Source of the DNA: JAAYDF01 sp964511155 | Lineage (GTDB): Bacteria; Planctomycetota; Phycisphaerae; UBA1845; PWPN01 | Assembly: GCA_964511155.1 (NCBI GenBank) | Contig: CAZEEJ010000026.1 | Span: 1 to 41,569, forward strand | Length of the DNA: 41,569 nucleotides | Direction: 5' to 3' | Shown here: one piece after another, positions 32,211 to 39,236 of the stretch | Layout: each line of letters opens with the position of its first letter | Numbering within the stretch: position 1 is the stretch's first letter | Notes under the pieces: generated by a model | Database searches by the model: none | Told to the model about the DNA's origin: nothing | The model's input: the letters and a program-made list of their open reading frames with translations, nothing else | Position numbers and translations under genes: made by a program

Positions 32211-32332
32211 GGGGCGAAAGGGGGACTGGCTCCGCCCCAGCGAGGCTCTGATGAAGGAGGCATCCTCGGATGCGGGCCGGGTTGAGGGCCTGTCACAAAT
32301 CGCCCCAGCGGTGCCTGTCCCCATTTCGCCCC
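32211..32332. repeat. REP-like palindromic element, second member
   Basis: The left end GGGGCGAAAGGGGGACTGGC (32211 onward) is imperfectly complementary to the right end GGTGCCTGTCCCCATTTCGC (32310-32329), with GCCCCAGCG on both inner sides. It shares the GGGGACTGGC/GTGCCTGTCCCC core with 16006-16151. Confidence 0.65.
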
Positions 32333-32425
32333 GCCGTCCGTGATCTCCGACGCCCAAACCGCCGCTTGCGGCTTCGCACGGAACCGAGGAACGGCCGGGA
32401 CCGAACGCCCCCCCGCCCTATCCGT

Positions 32426-32956
32426 TCAGTTCGTACCTTCCAGGATTTCGGGGAAATGCTGCGTGGTGTAGGCCACGATATCGCGGGCACTGACCACGCC
32501 GACCGGCTTCTCGTCCCCCTCGATGGGGATGTGCCGGAAACCGCCGACCGCCATGCGGTTCAGGGCGTACGCCAGACCGTCCTGGGCCGTCAGCGTCTCG
32601 GGGACCGGAGTCATGAAGTGGCGAATGGGCTCGTTGCCCACTTCGTCCAACCGGTCGCCGATCCGCATCACCACGTCGCGCTCGCTGAAAATGCCCACCA
32701 GGCTCTCACTGAAGACGATCAGCACGCAGCCGATGTTCCGCTTCGCCAAGAGCCCGATCACCTCGCGCACCGAAGTAGTGGGCGTCACCGTCACCGGCGG
32801 GGCCGGGCGAAGCGAGGCCACCGTGTCCGCCTCGATGCTTTCCGCAAGCACGTTGCCGTCAAGCCGCGGCGGCTGCACGTCGGTCAGGGCCGCTTCGCAG
32901 CCCTCGCACGGATCGGCACCGGGAACATTCACGTATCCACAGCAGGGACAGATCAT
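32426..32956 (-). CDS. Tandem CBS-domain protein with N-terminal zinc ribbon
   Basis: This is a 176-residue cytosolic protein. An N-terminal ribbon (CPCCGYVN...CEGCEA) is followed by two CBS motifs forming one Bateman module, with typical LVGIFSERDVVMRIG and PVGVVSARDIVAYTT strands. Such modules bind adenine nucleotides or NAD(H) and control partners. ATG 32956 has GGAGG eight bases upstream, better than the GTG/ATG codons just before. It lies 36 bases downstream of the korB stop, at the end of the operon, mirroring a second CBS protein at the operon's beginning. Confidence 0.88.
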   Translation of the reverse strand: MICPCCGYVNVPGADPCEGCEAALTDVQPPRLDGNVLAESIEADTVASLRPAPPVTVTPTTSVREVIGLLAKRNIGCVLIVFSESLVGIFSERDVVMRIGDRLDEVGNEPIRHFMTPVPETLTAQDGLAYALNRMAVGGFRHIPIEGDEKPVGVVSARDIVAYTTQHFPEILEGTN

Positions 32957-32992
32957 CGTCATCACCTCCAGCGAGACCCGAACGGGAGCGAA

Positions 32993-34027
32993 TCAATTCA
33001 CTTCCCAGGTCTCCGGGCCCGACAGGAGCTTCTGCAGGTCCGGGGGGCCCTTCTCCTGCGTCAACTTGCGGATCTGCTCATCGATCAGGTCATTGTAGAC
33101 CGGCGATTGAATCGCCCGGAACACGCCGATCGGCTCCGGGTGATCCGGATGCCGCAGCCGGCTCAGCAGAAACGCCAGGGCCGGCGACGGGGCCCGCTCA
33201 TCATGGATCAGCAGATCGTAGATGCTCATCCCGTTCTCCCCCAGCGTCACCACCTCGGGGCAGTAGTTGCGCGTGATCCGCAACCCCTTGTTCTGGCTCT
33301 TGCCGAAGATCAGGGCCTTGCCGTGTTCCAGGTCGACGATGTTGTCGTCCCGGATCTCGCGATCCGTGGAATACTTGAACGCCCCGTCATTGAAAATGTT
33401 GCAGTTCTGGTAGACCTCGACGAACGCGACGCCGCGGTGCGCCGCCGCCCGTTCGATGGTCTTCTGCAGGTGCGCGGGGATCATGTCCACCGTCCGAGCC
33501 ACGAAGGTCGCCTCGCACCCGATCGCCACCGAGCAGGGATTGATCATCGCCCCGACCGAGCCGAACGGCGTCGAAACAGTCTTCTTGTTCATCTCCGAGG
33601 TCGGTGACACCTGTCCCTTGGTCAACCCGTAGATCCGGTTGTTGAACATGATGATTTTGATGTTCAGGTTGCGCCGGATGGCGTGCAGCAGATGGTTGCC
33701 GCCGATCGACAGACCGTCGCCGTCCCCGGTCACCACCCAGATCTCCAGGTCCGGCCGGGCCAGCCGCAGGCCCGTGGCCAGCGCCGGAGCCCGACCGTGG
33801 ATGCCGTGAATGCCATACGTCCCCATGTAGTACGGCAGGCGGCTCGAACAGCCGATCCCCGACACGAAGACCACCTTGTCCGGGTCCTTGCCCAGATTGC
33901 TGAAGGCCTTCTTAATCTGCGCGAGAATCGAATAATCCCCGCAGCCCGGGCACCAGCGGATCTCCTGGCTGCTGCCGTAGTCCTTGGGTTGCAGGCTGAG
34001 GGCCGGGGCGGTCGCCGTCGCACTCAT
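32993..34027 (-). CDS. korB: 2-oxoacid:ferredoxin oxidoreductase beta subunit (KorB-type)
   Basis: This 344-residue thiamine-diphosphate subunit works with KorA to convert 2-oxoglutarate (or a related 2-oxoacid), CoA and oxidised ferredoxin to the acyl-CoA, CO2 and reduced ferredoxin. Motifs: EIRWCPGCGDYSILAQI near the start, the ThPP signature region VTGDGDGLSIGGNHLLHAIRRN, and NNRIYGLTKGQVSPTSE. Cys residues seen near the start (CPGC) and in GIGCSSR are typical. The gap to korA is three bases. The absence of separate delta/gamma genes matches the two-subunit Kor type. Substrate choice among 2-oxoacids cannot be settled from sequence alone. Confidence 0.93.
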   Translation of the reverse strand: MSATATAPALSLQPKDYGSSQEIRWCPGCGDYSILAQIKKAFSNLGKDPDKVVFVSGIGCSSRLPYYMGTYGIHGIHGRAPALATGLRLARPDLEIWVVTGDGDGLSIGGNHLLHAIRRNLNIKIIMFNNRIYGLTKGQVSPTSEMNKKTVSTPFGSVGAMINPCSVAIGCEATFVARTVDMIPAHLQKTIERAAAHRGVAFVEVYQNCNIFNDGAFKYSTDREIRDDNIVDLEHGKALIFGKSQNKGLRITRNYCPEVVTLGENGMSIYDLLIHDERAPSPALAFLLSRLRHPDHPEPIGVFRAIQSPVYNDLIDEQIRKLTQEKGPPDLQKLLSGPETWEVN

Positions 34028-34030
34028 CGG

Positions 34031-35902
34031 TCAATTGCCTCCATTCAGCATTTCGTCAATCCGGGCTGCCACCTCCGCCACCGCGAAGGGCTTGCCCTGA
34101 ACCTTGTTCAAGCCGACCGCGTCCACCAGATATCGGCCGCGAAGCAGCAGCCGCAACTGCCCCAGGTTCAACTCGGGAACCAGAACCTTGCGGAAACCCG
34201 CCAGAAGCTGCCCAAGATTGCGCGGCAACGGATGCATGTATCGCACATGACAGTGCGAGACGCTGCCCCCCTTCTCCCGAACTCGCTCCACCGCGCTGCG
34301 TATCGTGCCGTACGTCCCGCCCCAACTGACCACCAGCAGGTCCCCGCTCGTCTCCCCGATCACCGTCTGCTCCGGGATCATCTCCGCGACCTTGTTCACT
34401 TTGGCCTCGCGGAGCTTGACCATGAAGTCATGGTTCGCCGGATCGTAAGAAACCTTACCCGTAATGTGTTCCTTCTCCAGCCCGCCGATCCGGTGGGCCA
34501 GCCCCTTCGTCCCCGGCAAGGCCCACGGGCGAGCCAGATTCTCATCCCGCGCGTAAGGCTGGAACGTCTCCGGATCGTACTCGTGACTCACCGCAATCTT
34601 GGGCAGATCCTCGATCCGCGGCACACGCCAGGGCTCCGAACCGTTGGCCAGATACCCGTCGGTCAGCAAAACCACCGGGGTCATGTACCGCACGGCAATC
34701 TGGAAAGCCTCAAACGCGGCCCAGAAACAGTCTCCGGGGGACTGGGCGGCCAGCACCGGAAGCGGGCATTCGCCGTTACGCCCCACAATCGCCTGGAACA
34801 GATCCGCCTGCTCCGTTTTGGTCGGCAAGCCGGTGCTCGGCCCCCCACGCTGCACGTTCACGATCACCATCGGCAACTCGAGCATCACCGCCAGCCCGAT
34901 CGCCTCGCCCTTCAACGCCATGCCCGGCCCGCTGGTTCCGGTCGCCGCGAACTCCCCACCGTAGGCCGCACCGATCGCCGCGCACATCGCCGCGATCTCG
35001 TCCTCCGCCTGGAACACCCGCACCCCGAAGTTCTTGTGCTTCACCAGCTCGTGCAGGATTTCGCTCGCTGGCGTGATCGGGTAACTGGCGTAAAACAACT
35101 TCTTGCCCGCCTGCCACGCGGCCGCCACCAGGCCCAGCGACGTCGCGTCGTTCCCGCGGATCTTGCGGTAGACACCGGGCGAAACCTTCGCCGGCCGAAC
35201 CCGGTAGTGAACCTGGAACACCTCCGTCGTGTTCCCGTAGTTGTACCCCGCACGCAGGGCCAACTCGTTGGCCTGCCGGATTTGAGGCCGCGAGCCGAAC
35301 TTCTGATCCAGCCACCGCAGCGTCGCCTCCAGAGGCCGGTCATACAGCCAGAACGCCAGACCCAAAGCGAAGAAATTCTTGCATCGCTCCGCCTCCTTGT
35401 GCTTCAGGCCCGTGTCCTTGACCGCCTCGATCGTCAGCTTGGTCATCGGCACCCGGTGGACGTGGTAGCCCTCGAGCTGATCCTCATCCAGCGGGTCGGA
35501 CTCGTAGCCCGCCTGCTTCAAGGCCGCCGGCGTGAAAGCATCGATGTTCGCGATCAGGTGCCCGCCGTGATCGAGGTCCGCCAGGTTCACCTTCAGAGCG
35601 GCCGGGTTCATCGCCACCAGCGTCTGCACCGTGTCGCCGGGGGTGTAAATCTCGGTGCTCGCAAAGTTGATCTGGAAGCCCGAAACGCCCGCCAGCGTCC
35701 CGGCCGGCGCGCGAATCTCAGCCGGAAAGTCCGGCAAGGTCGCCAGATCGTTGCCCACGATCGCCGTCGCGTTGGTGAACTGCGTGCCCACCAACTGCAT
35801 CCCATCACCGGAGTCCCCCGCAAAACGCACAATCGCGCTCGGCAGTTCCTCCACCGTCTTGGCAGATACCATCGCGTCCGTTCTGGTGTCCAGTGTAGTC
35901 AC
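34031..35902 (-). CDS. korA: 2-oxoacid:ferredoxin oxidoreductase alpha subunit, gamma-alpha fusion (KorA-type)
   Basis: This 623-residue subunit has an N-terminal gamma domain (IVRFAGDSGDGMQLVGTQF) fused to the pyrimidine-binding alpha domain (ASYPITPASEILHEL; QAEDEIAAMCAAIGAAYGG; TGTSGPGMALKGEAIGLAVM). A C-terminal transketolase-like domain follows (VVSWGGTYGTIRSAVER, ELNLGQL). Length and fusion are typical of KorA in bacteria with two-subunit enzymes. Start GTG 35902 lacks a clear ribosome site; ATG 35872 is an alternative. It lies 50 bases downstream of a CBS-domain gene, implying one operon. Confidence 0.93.
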   Translation of the reverse strand: MTTLDTRTDAMVSAKTVEELPSAIVRFAGDSGDGMQLVGTQFTNATAIVGNDLATLPDFPAEIRAPAGTLAGVSGFQINFASTEIYTPGDTVQTLVAMNPAALKVNLADLDHGGHLIANIDAFTPAALKQAGYESDPLDEDQLEGYHVHRVPMTKLTIEAVKDTGLKHKEAERCKNFFALGLAFWLYDRPLEATLRWLDQKFGSRPQIRQANELALRAGYNYGNTTEVFQVHYRVRPAKVSPGVYRKIRGNDATSLGLVAAAWQAGKKLFYASYPITPASEILHELVKHKNFGVRVFQAEDEIAAMCAAIGAAYGGEFAATGTSGPGMALKGEAIGLAVMLELPMVIVNVQRGGPSTGLPTKTEQADLFQAIVGRNGECPLPVLAAQSPGDCFWAAFEAFQIAVRYMTPVVLLTDGYLANGSEPWRVPRIEDLPKIAVSHEYDPETFQPYARDENLARPWALPGTKGLAHRIGGLEKEHITGKVSYDPANHDFMVKLREAKVNKVAEMIPEQTVIGETSGDLLVVSWGGTYGTIRSAVERVREKGGSVSHCHVRYMHPLPRNLGQLLAGFRKVLVPELNLGQLRLLLRGRYLVDAVGLNKVQGKPFAVAEVAARIDEMLNGGN

Positions 35903-35952
35903 AGCGTGTTTCGCCGACGCTCCGTCCGCCGCCCGGCGGCCGCCCGAAGCGA

Positions 35953-36420
35953 CTAGGCGCCCTCCCTTGTCTCCGCAACCTGCTGCGGCTCGGGCGGCAG
36001 GTTGTACACGGTCAACGGCACATGGTCCACGAGATATTGAATGACCCCCTTGACCGACAGGATGCCCACCGGCTGACCGTGCTCGTCAACCACCGGCAGG
36101 TGCCGGTAGTGACCTTGGTACATGGTCCGGATCGCCCAACCGACGGAGTCCGTCTGTTTGAGCGTGACCGGCCGGGGCGTCATCACTTCTCGCAGGGGGG
36201 TGTCCAGGGGAACATTGCGGGCAAGAATCCGCTTGACCAGATCACGCTCCGTGAAAATGCCTACCAGCGCGGATTGGTCGCAGATCAAGACGCAACCGGT
36301 CGACGCCCCTTGCATGATCTCGATCGCCTGCCGCAGGGTCGTCTCTGGGAACACGACCAGCGGAGAACGCAGCTTCACATGCGAGACGTCATCTTTCCAA
36401 AGATTTTCGCGCAGCCCCAA
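35953..36420 (-). CDS. Tandem CBS-domain protein upstream of korA
   Basis: This 155-residue protein consists almost entirely of two CBS motifs: ALVGIFTERDLVKRILA and PVGILSVKGVIQYLV, with the linker MTPRPVTLKQTDSV. No ribbon is present, unlike the CBS protein at the other end of the operon. The start appears to be TTG 36420, with GGAG seven bases upstream; there is no nearer ATG that keeps the first CBS strand. Small stand-alone CBS proteins often sense adenosine ligands. Co-transcription with korAB suggests control or stabilisation of the oxidoreductase, which is inference. Confidence 0.85.
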   Translation of the reverse strand: MGLRENLWKDDVSHVKLRSPLVVFPETTLRQAIEIMQGASTGCVLICDQSALVGIFTERDLVKRILARNVPLDTPLREVMTPRPVTLKQTDSVGWAIRTMYQGHYRHLPVVDEHGQPVGILSVKGVIQYLVDHVPLTVYNLPPEPQQVAETREGA

Positions 36421-36724
36421 GGTGTTACTCCGGCCTGTTGGGCTTCAAGCAAGGGTTGGTCCGAACAACCCTTCAATGGGGAGTATAGTGCGTTCCCCGC
36501 CTGGCGCCTACTGCCGGGCCACTTTTTGAACCAGTTCGGGTGAACACCCCACCAAACAGCCGCCCGCCCCTGCTGACCCCCGAACGACCCGCACGGTCGA
36601 TCCCCCTCCCGAAAAAACCGTGCCCTGCCCGCCAAGAAAAGCCGCCACCAACCGGGGATCGCCAACGACGGGCTTGCCTCTTCGCGACGAAACAATCCGC
36701 GGACCGCCCAATCCCATACAAACC
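36421..36724. other. Intergenic region upstream of CBS-kor operon
   Basis: No gene is supported. It contains a perfect hairpin and possible -10 box (36451-36487), and a GCTTGCCTCTTCGCG word near 36673. It presumably carries the operon promoter. Confidence 0.6.
36451..36487 (-). promoter_or_regulatory. Possible -10 box followed by 5' stem-loop of the kor operon
   Basis: On the minus strand TATACT (36487-36482) resembles a -10 box, without a clear -35. Transcripts starting about eight bases later would begin with the perfect stem AAGGGTTG/CAACCCTT (36473-36451, 7-base loop). Such 5' hairpins can stabilise mRNA or act in regulation. Confidence 0.35.
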
Positions 36725-37198
36725 CTACAGGAAAAATACCTCGATGCTGCCTACGTCGATCCGCAGAAGCAGCACCCCCCCGCACGGCAACCGGTCGCCC
36801 TCAAACTGGTAAAACTCATCGTCCGGGCTGAAAGTGAGGCCACCTAAAAACGCGCCCGTCTCGTCCGTGATCCGGGTCTCCAGCAGTCGGATATGGGTGG
36901 GGCACACCGGAAAGAAAACGTCTCCGAACTCGGCGGGCGGAGTAACCTGGATAATCTCGCGGGCACCGTCCACCTCGAGCTCCAGCTCGCCCGTGTCTCC
37001 GGTATTGTTGATAACCCGGATCACCAAGGTGCCGGGGGTGAAGGGCAACGGGCCGAGGCCCAAAAGCTGTCGGAGCAGGTTCCCCTCAACGTCCCCGCGG
37101 GTCAGGAGCGGGCAGCCCGTTAAGGCCAGGAGGCTCAGGCCGGCCAAAGCGGCCAACGCCAGATCACGTGTTCGCCGGGAGCATCGCGTCGTCAGCAC
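36725..37198 (-). CDS. Small lipoprotein, unknown function
   Basis: This predicted lipoprotein has about 157 residues with a lipobox (LSLLALTGC) after a basic start (TTRCSRRTRDLALA). The remainder looks beta-rich: TLVIRVINNTGDTGELELEVDG, then FFPVCPTHIRLLETRITDETG, ending FEGDRLPCGGVLLLRIDVG. Two further Cys could form a disulfide. I chose GTG 37198, with AGGTGG about nine bases upstream; a TTG at 37261 would give an unlikely longer leader. The pattern resembles small planctomycete exported proteins of unknown role. It stands alone between the CBS-kor operon and a sigma-54 activator gene. Confidence 0.6.
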   Translation of the reverse strand: MLTTRCSRRTRDLALAALAGLSLLALTGCPLLTRGDVEGNLLRQLLGLGPLPFTPGTLVIRVINNTGDTGELELEVDGAREIIQVTPPAEFGDVFFPVCPTHIRLLETRITDETGAFLGGLTFSPDDEFYQFEGDRLPCGGVLLLRIDVGSIEVFFL

Positions 37199-37379
37199 GG
37201 GGTCCAACCACCTTTCTGCAGCCGCCGGGGCCGGACAGCCTTCCGCCGCCCGACAAACCAAGCCGCCACTGTCAATGTAACCTCAACAAGTGACCCCGGC
37301 AACGCCCTGCCCCCCCGCCGCTTGCGGCTTCGCATCCCACCGCTTGCGGCTTCGCACGACGCCAAAAACACGCCCCCCC

Positions 37380-38750
37380 TCACTGCAACCCATACTCCCG
37401 CAACTTCCGATACAGCGTGCGAGCCCCAATCCCCAGCAGCTTGGCCGTCTTCTCCCGGTTACCCCCGGTCAGCTTCAGCGTATGCGCGATATGAGCCTTC
37501 TCCATCTGCTCCATCGTCAGGCCAGCCGTACTCGGGATGCCCGCCAGCACAATCTCCGTACTCCCGCGGATGTGCTCCGGCAGATCGTCAAGTCCAAGTT
37601 GAGGACCGTCAGCCAGAACGACCATCTGATCAACGACACTCCGCAGTTCCCGGGCGTTGCCCGGCCACTTGTAGCTGCCCAGCTTGCGCACCGCCTCCGC
37701 GGTAATGGCCTCGACCTGCTTGTCGTGGATCTTGGCCGCCTCCTTCAGAAAATGATCGATCAGCAGCGGAATGTCGTCGCGGCGCTCACACAGCGGCGGC
37801 AGCCGGATCGTCGCCTGATTCAGCCGGTAAAACAGGTCGTCCCGGAACGTACCCTGCTCAACCATCTCCCGGATGTCGCGCCGCGTCGCCGCCACCACCC
37901 GCACGTCCACGCGCCGAATCTCGTTGCTCCCCACCGGCAGGATCTCACCGTTCTCCAGCGTGCGCAACAGCTTGGCCTGCATGGGAATCGGCATGTCCCC
38001 CACCTCGTCCAGGAACAGCGTCCCCCCGTCGACAACCTCGAACAGCCCCTTGTGATCGGCCACGGCCCCGGTGAAGGCCCCACGAATGTGCCCGAAAAGC
38101 TGGCTTTCCAGCAGGTTCTCGTTCAGCCCCGCACAGTTGATGGCCCGGTAGGGGCACCGGCTTCGCGGCGAGTGCAGGTGCAAGGCCCGTGCGACCAGCT
38201 CCTTGCCCGTCCCGGAGTCGCCGAGGATCAGCACCGTCAGCTTGCTGTTCGCCACCCTGCGGATCATGTGGATGATCCGCAGCATGTGCTCATTCCCCGT
38301 GATGATTCCCTCGAACTCGTAGCGACGCTCCGCCTGCTCGCGGAGGGCGCGGTTCGCCCGGTTACGCTTGGCCTGCTCCGCCGCCCGGGTCACCGCAGCC
38401 CGGATGTCGGCCAACGTCACCGGCTTGGGCAGGATCTCGAAGACGTGTCTCCGGCGAGCCAGATCAGAACGCAACTCCTGCTGCGGCTGATGGTTATCGA
38501 CCATCAACACGATCTCGCCGTCCGGCGCCAGGTGGCCCGACTCGGCCAGCAGGTCGCTGCCGTTGCCCGGCTCCACGAGCGGGTAATCGGCCAGAATGAC
38601 GTCCGGTTGACGCGAGCGAAGACTGTCCAGGGCCTCCGCCGCGGATTCCACCACGCTGCACGCGTGGCCCTCGCTGCGCATGCCCTCGGCGATCCGCTCC
38701 GCATGAGCGCGATCGCGCTCCACGATCAGGATAAAGGCCGTGTCACTCAT
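37380..38750 (-). CDS. Sigma-54-dependent transcriptional activator with degenerate receiver
   Basis: This 456-residue NtrC-family regulator has a receiver (1-125), an AAA+ domain (about 145-375) and a Fis-type HTH (about 410-456). The AAA+ core is intact: Walker A GDSGTGKE, GAFTGA loop for sigma-54 contact, Walker B TLFLDEVGDM and the sensor region FRDDLFYRLN. The HTH ends GNREKTAKLLGIGARTLYRKL. The receiver keeps the phospho-acceptor (ILADYPL) and LPKPV lysine, but the acidic pair reads Glu-Arg (IVERD) and the Thr position is Asp (VLMVDN), so classical phosphorylation is doubtful. No kinase gene adjoins it. Confidence 0.9.
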   Translation of the reverse strand: MSDTAFILIVERDRAHAERIAEGMRSEGHACSVVESAAEALDSLRSRQPDVILADYPLVEPGNGSDLLAESGHLAPDGEIVLMVDNHQPQQELRSDLARRRHVFEILPKPVTLADIRAAVTRAAEQAKRNRANRALREQAERRYEFEGIITGNEHMLRIIHMIRRVANSKLTVLILGDSGTGKELVARALHLHSPRSRCPYRAINCAGLNENLLESQLFGHIRGAFTGAVADHKGLFEVVDGGTLFLDEVGDMPIPMQAKLLRTLENGEILPVGSNEIRRVDVRVVAATRRDIREMVEQGTFRDDLFYRLNQATIRLPPLCERRDDIPLLIDHFLKEAAKIHDKQVEAITAEAVRKLGSYKWPGNARELRSVVDQMVVLADGPQLGLDDLPEHIRGSTEIVLAGIPSTAGLTMEQMEKAHIAHTLKLTGGNREKTAKLLGIGARTLYRKLREYGLQ

Positions 38751-38875
38751 GGCTTAAAGCACGGTCCGCCGTCGGCCCCGACGACACGTTCGCCGCGACC
38801 CCACGCCATCCGGTCGGGGGGCGGAACCACGGGAACGGCCTCGCGACCGGGCTCAGGCTGGGGACCCACGGGGCC

Positions 38876-39103
38876 TCAGGTCCGGGGAGCGGCCGAGGGA
38901 CGGCAGGGGCGAACGTGCTGAGCTTGCAGCCCCTTCTCCCCCTCCACCAGCTCGTACTCGACGGGCTCGCCGTTCTTGAGACTCCGGAACCCTTCGCCCT
39001 CGATACTGCTGTAGTGGACGAAGATGTCCTGCCCGTCCTGCTCGCCCTTGATGAACCCGAACCCCTTCTTGCTGTCGAACCATTTGACCGTACCAACGAC
39101 CAT
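38876..39103 (-). CDS. Cold-shock domain protein
   Basis: This 75-residue single-strand nucleic-acid binding protein is of the Csp family. RNP1 is KGFGFI and RNP2 DIFVHYSSI; both lie in the usual order after GTVKWFDS. The C-terminal PCRPSAAPRT extends slightly past the standard 66-68 residues. ATG 39103 follows GGGAGGT at good spacing. It acts in the cytoplasm as an RNA chaperone or anti-terminator. The pnp gene ends 133 bases upstream on the same strand, an attractive functional pairing in RNA turnover. Confidence 0.93.
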   Translation of the reverse strand: MVVGTVKWFDSKKGFGFIKGEQDGQDIFVHYSSIEGEGFRSLKNGEPVEYELVEGEKGLQAQHVRPCRPSAAPRT

Positions 39104-39236
39104 GGGCGGTACCTCCCTGGTGCCGGCAAATGAGATGACACAACCGAGCGGTCAACCCGCGGAGCGGACCATGCGTCCCCCCGCATCCGGTCGACCACCC
39201 TGCCGGTGGCACGTCTACCCAGGTCTGGTCGGTCGT

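Larger units (their letters stand above)
31870..32425. other. Intergenic region between metal importer and CBS gene
   Basis: No gene is supported. It contains a 76-bp GGGTGGCA-ended element (32030-32105), a REP-like element (32211-32332) and a GCTTGCGGCTTCGCACGG word near 32364. Promoter elements of the metal importer should lie in 31870-31960. Confidence 0.65.

Noticed and set aside
33683..35956. 757-codon open frame antisense to korA/korB
   Set aside because: It crosses two real genes and gives an Arg/His/Gln-rich sequence typical of antisense translation in GC-rich DNA.
36375..36785. Minus-strand open frame upstream of the CBS gene
   Set aside because: It covers the hairpin and promoter region, lacks a ribosome site and shows no domain.
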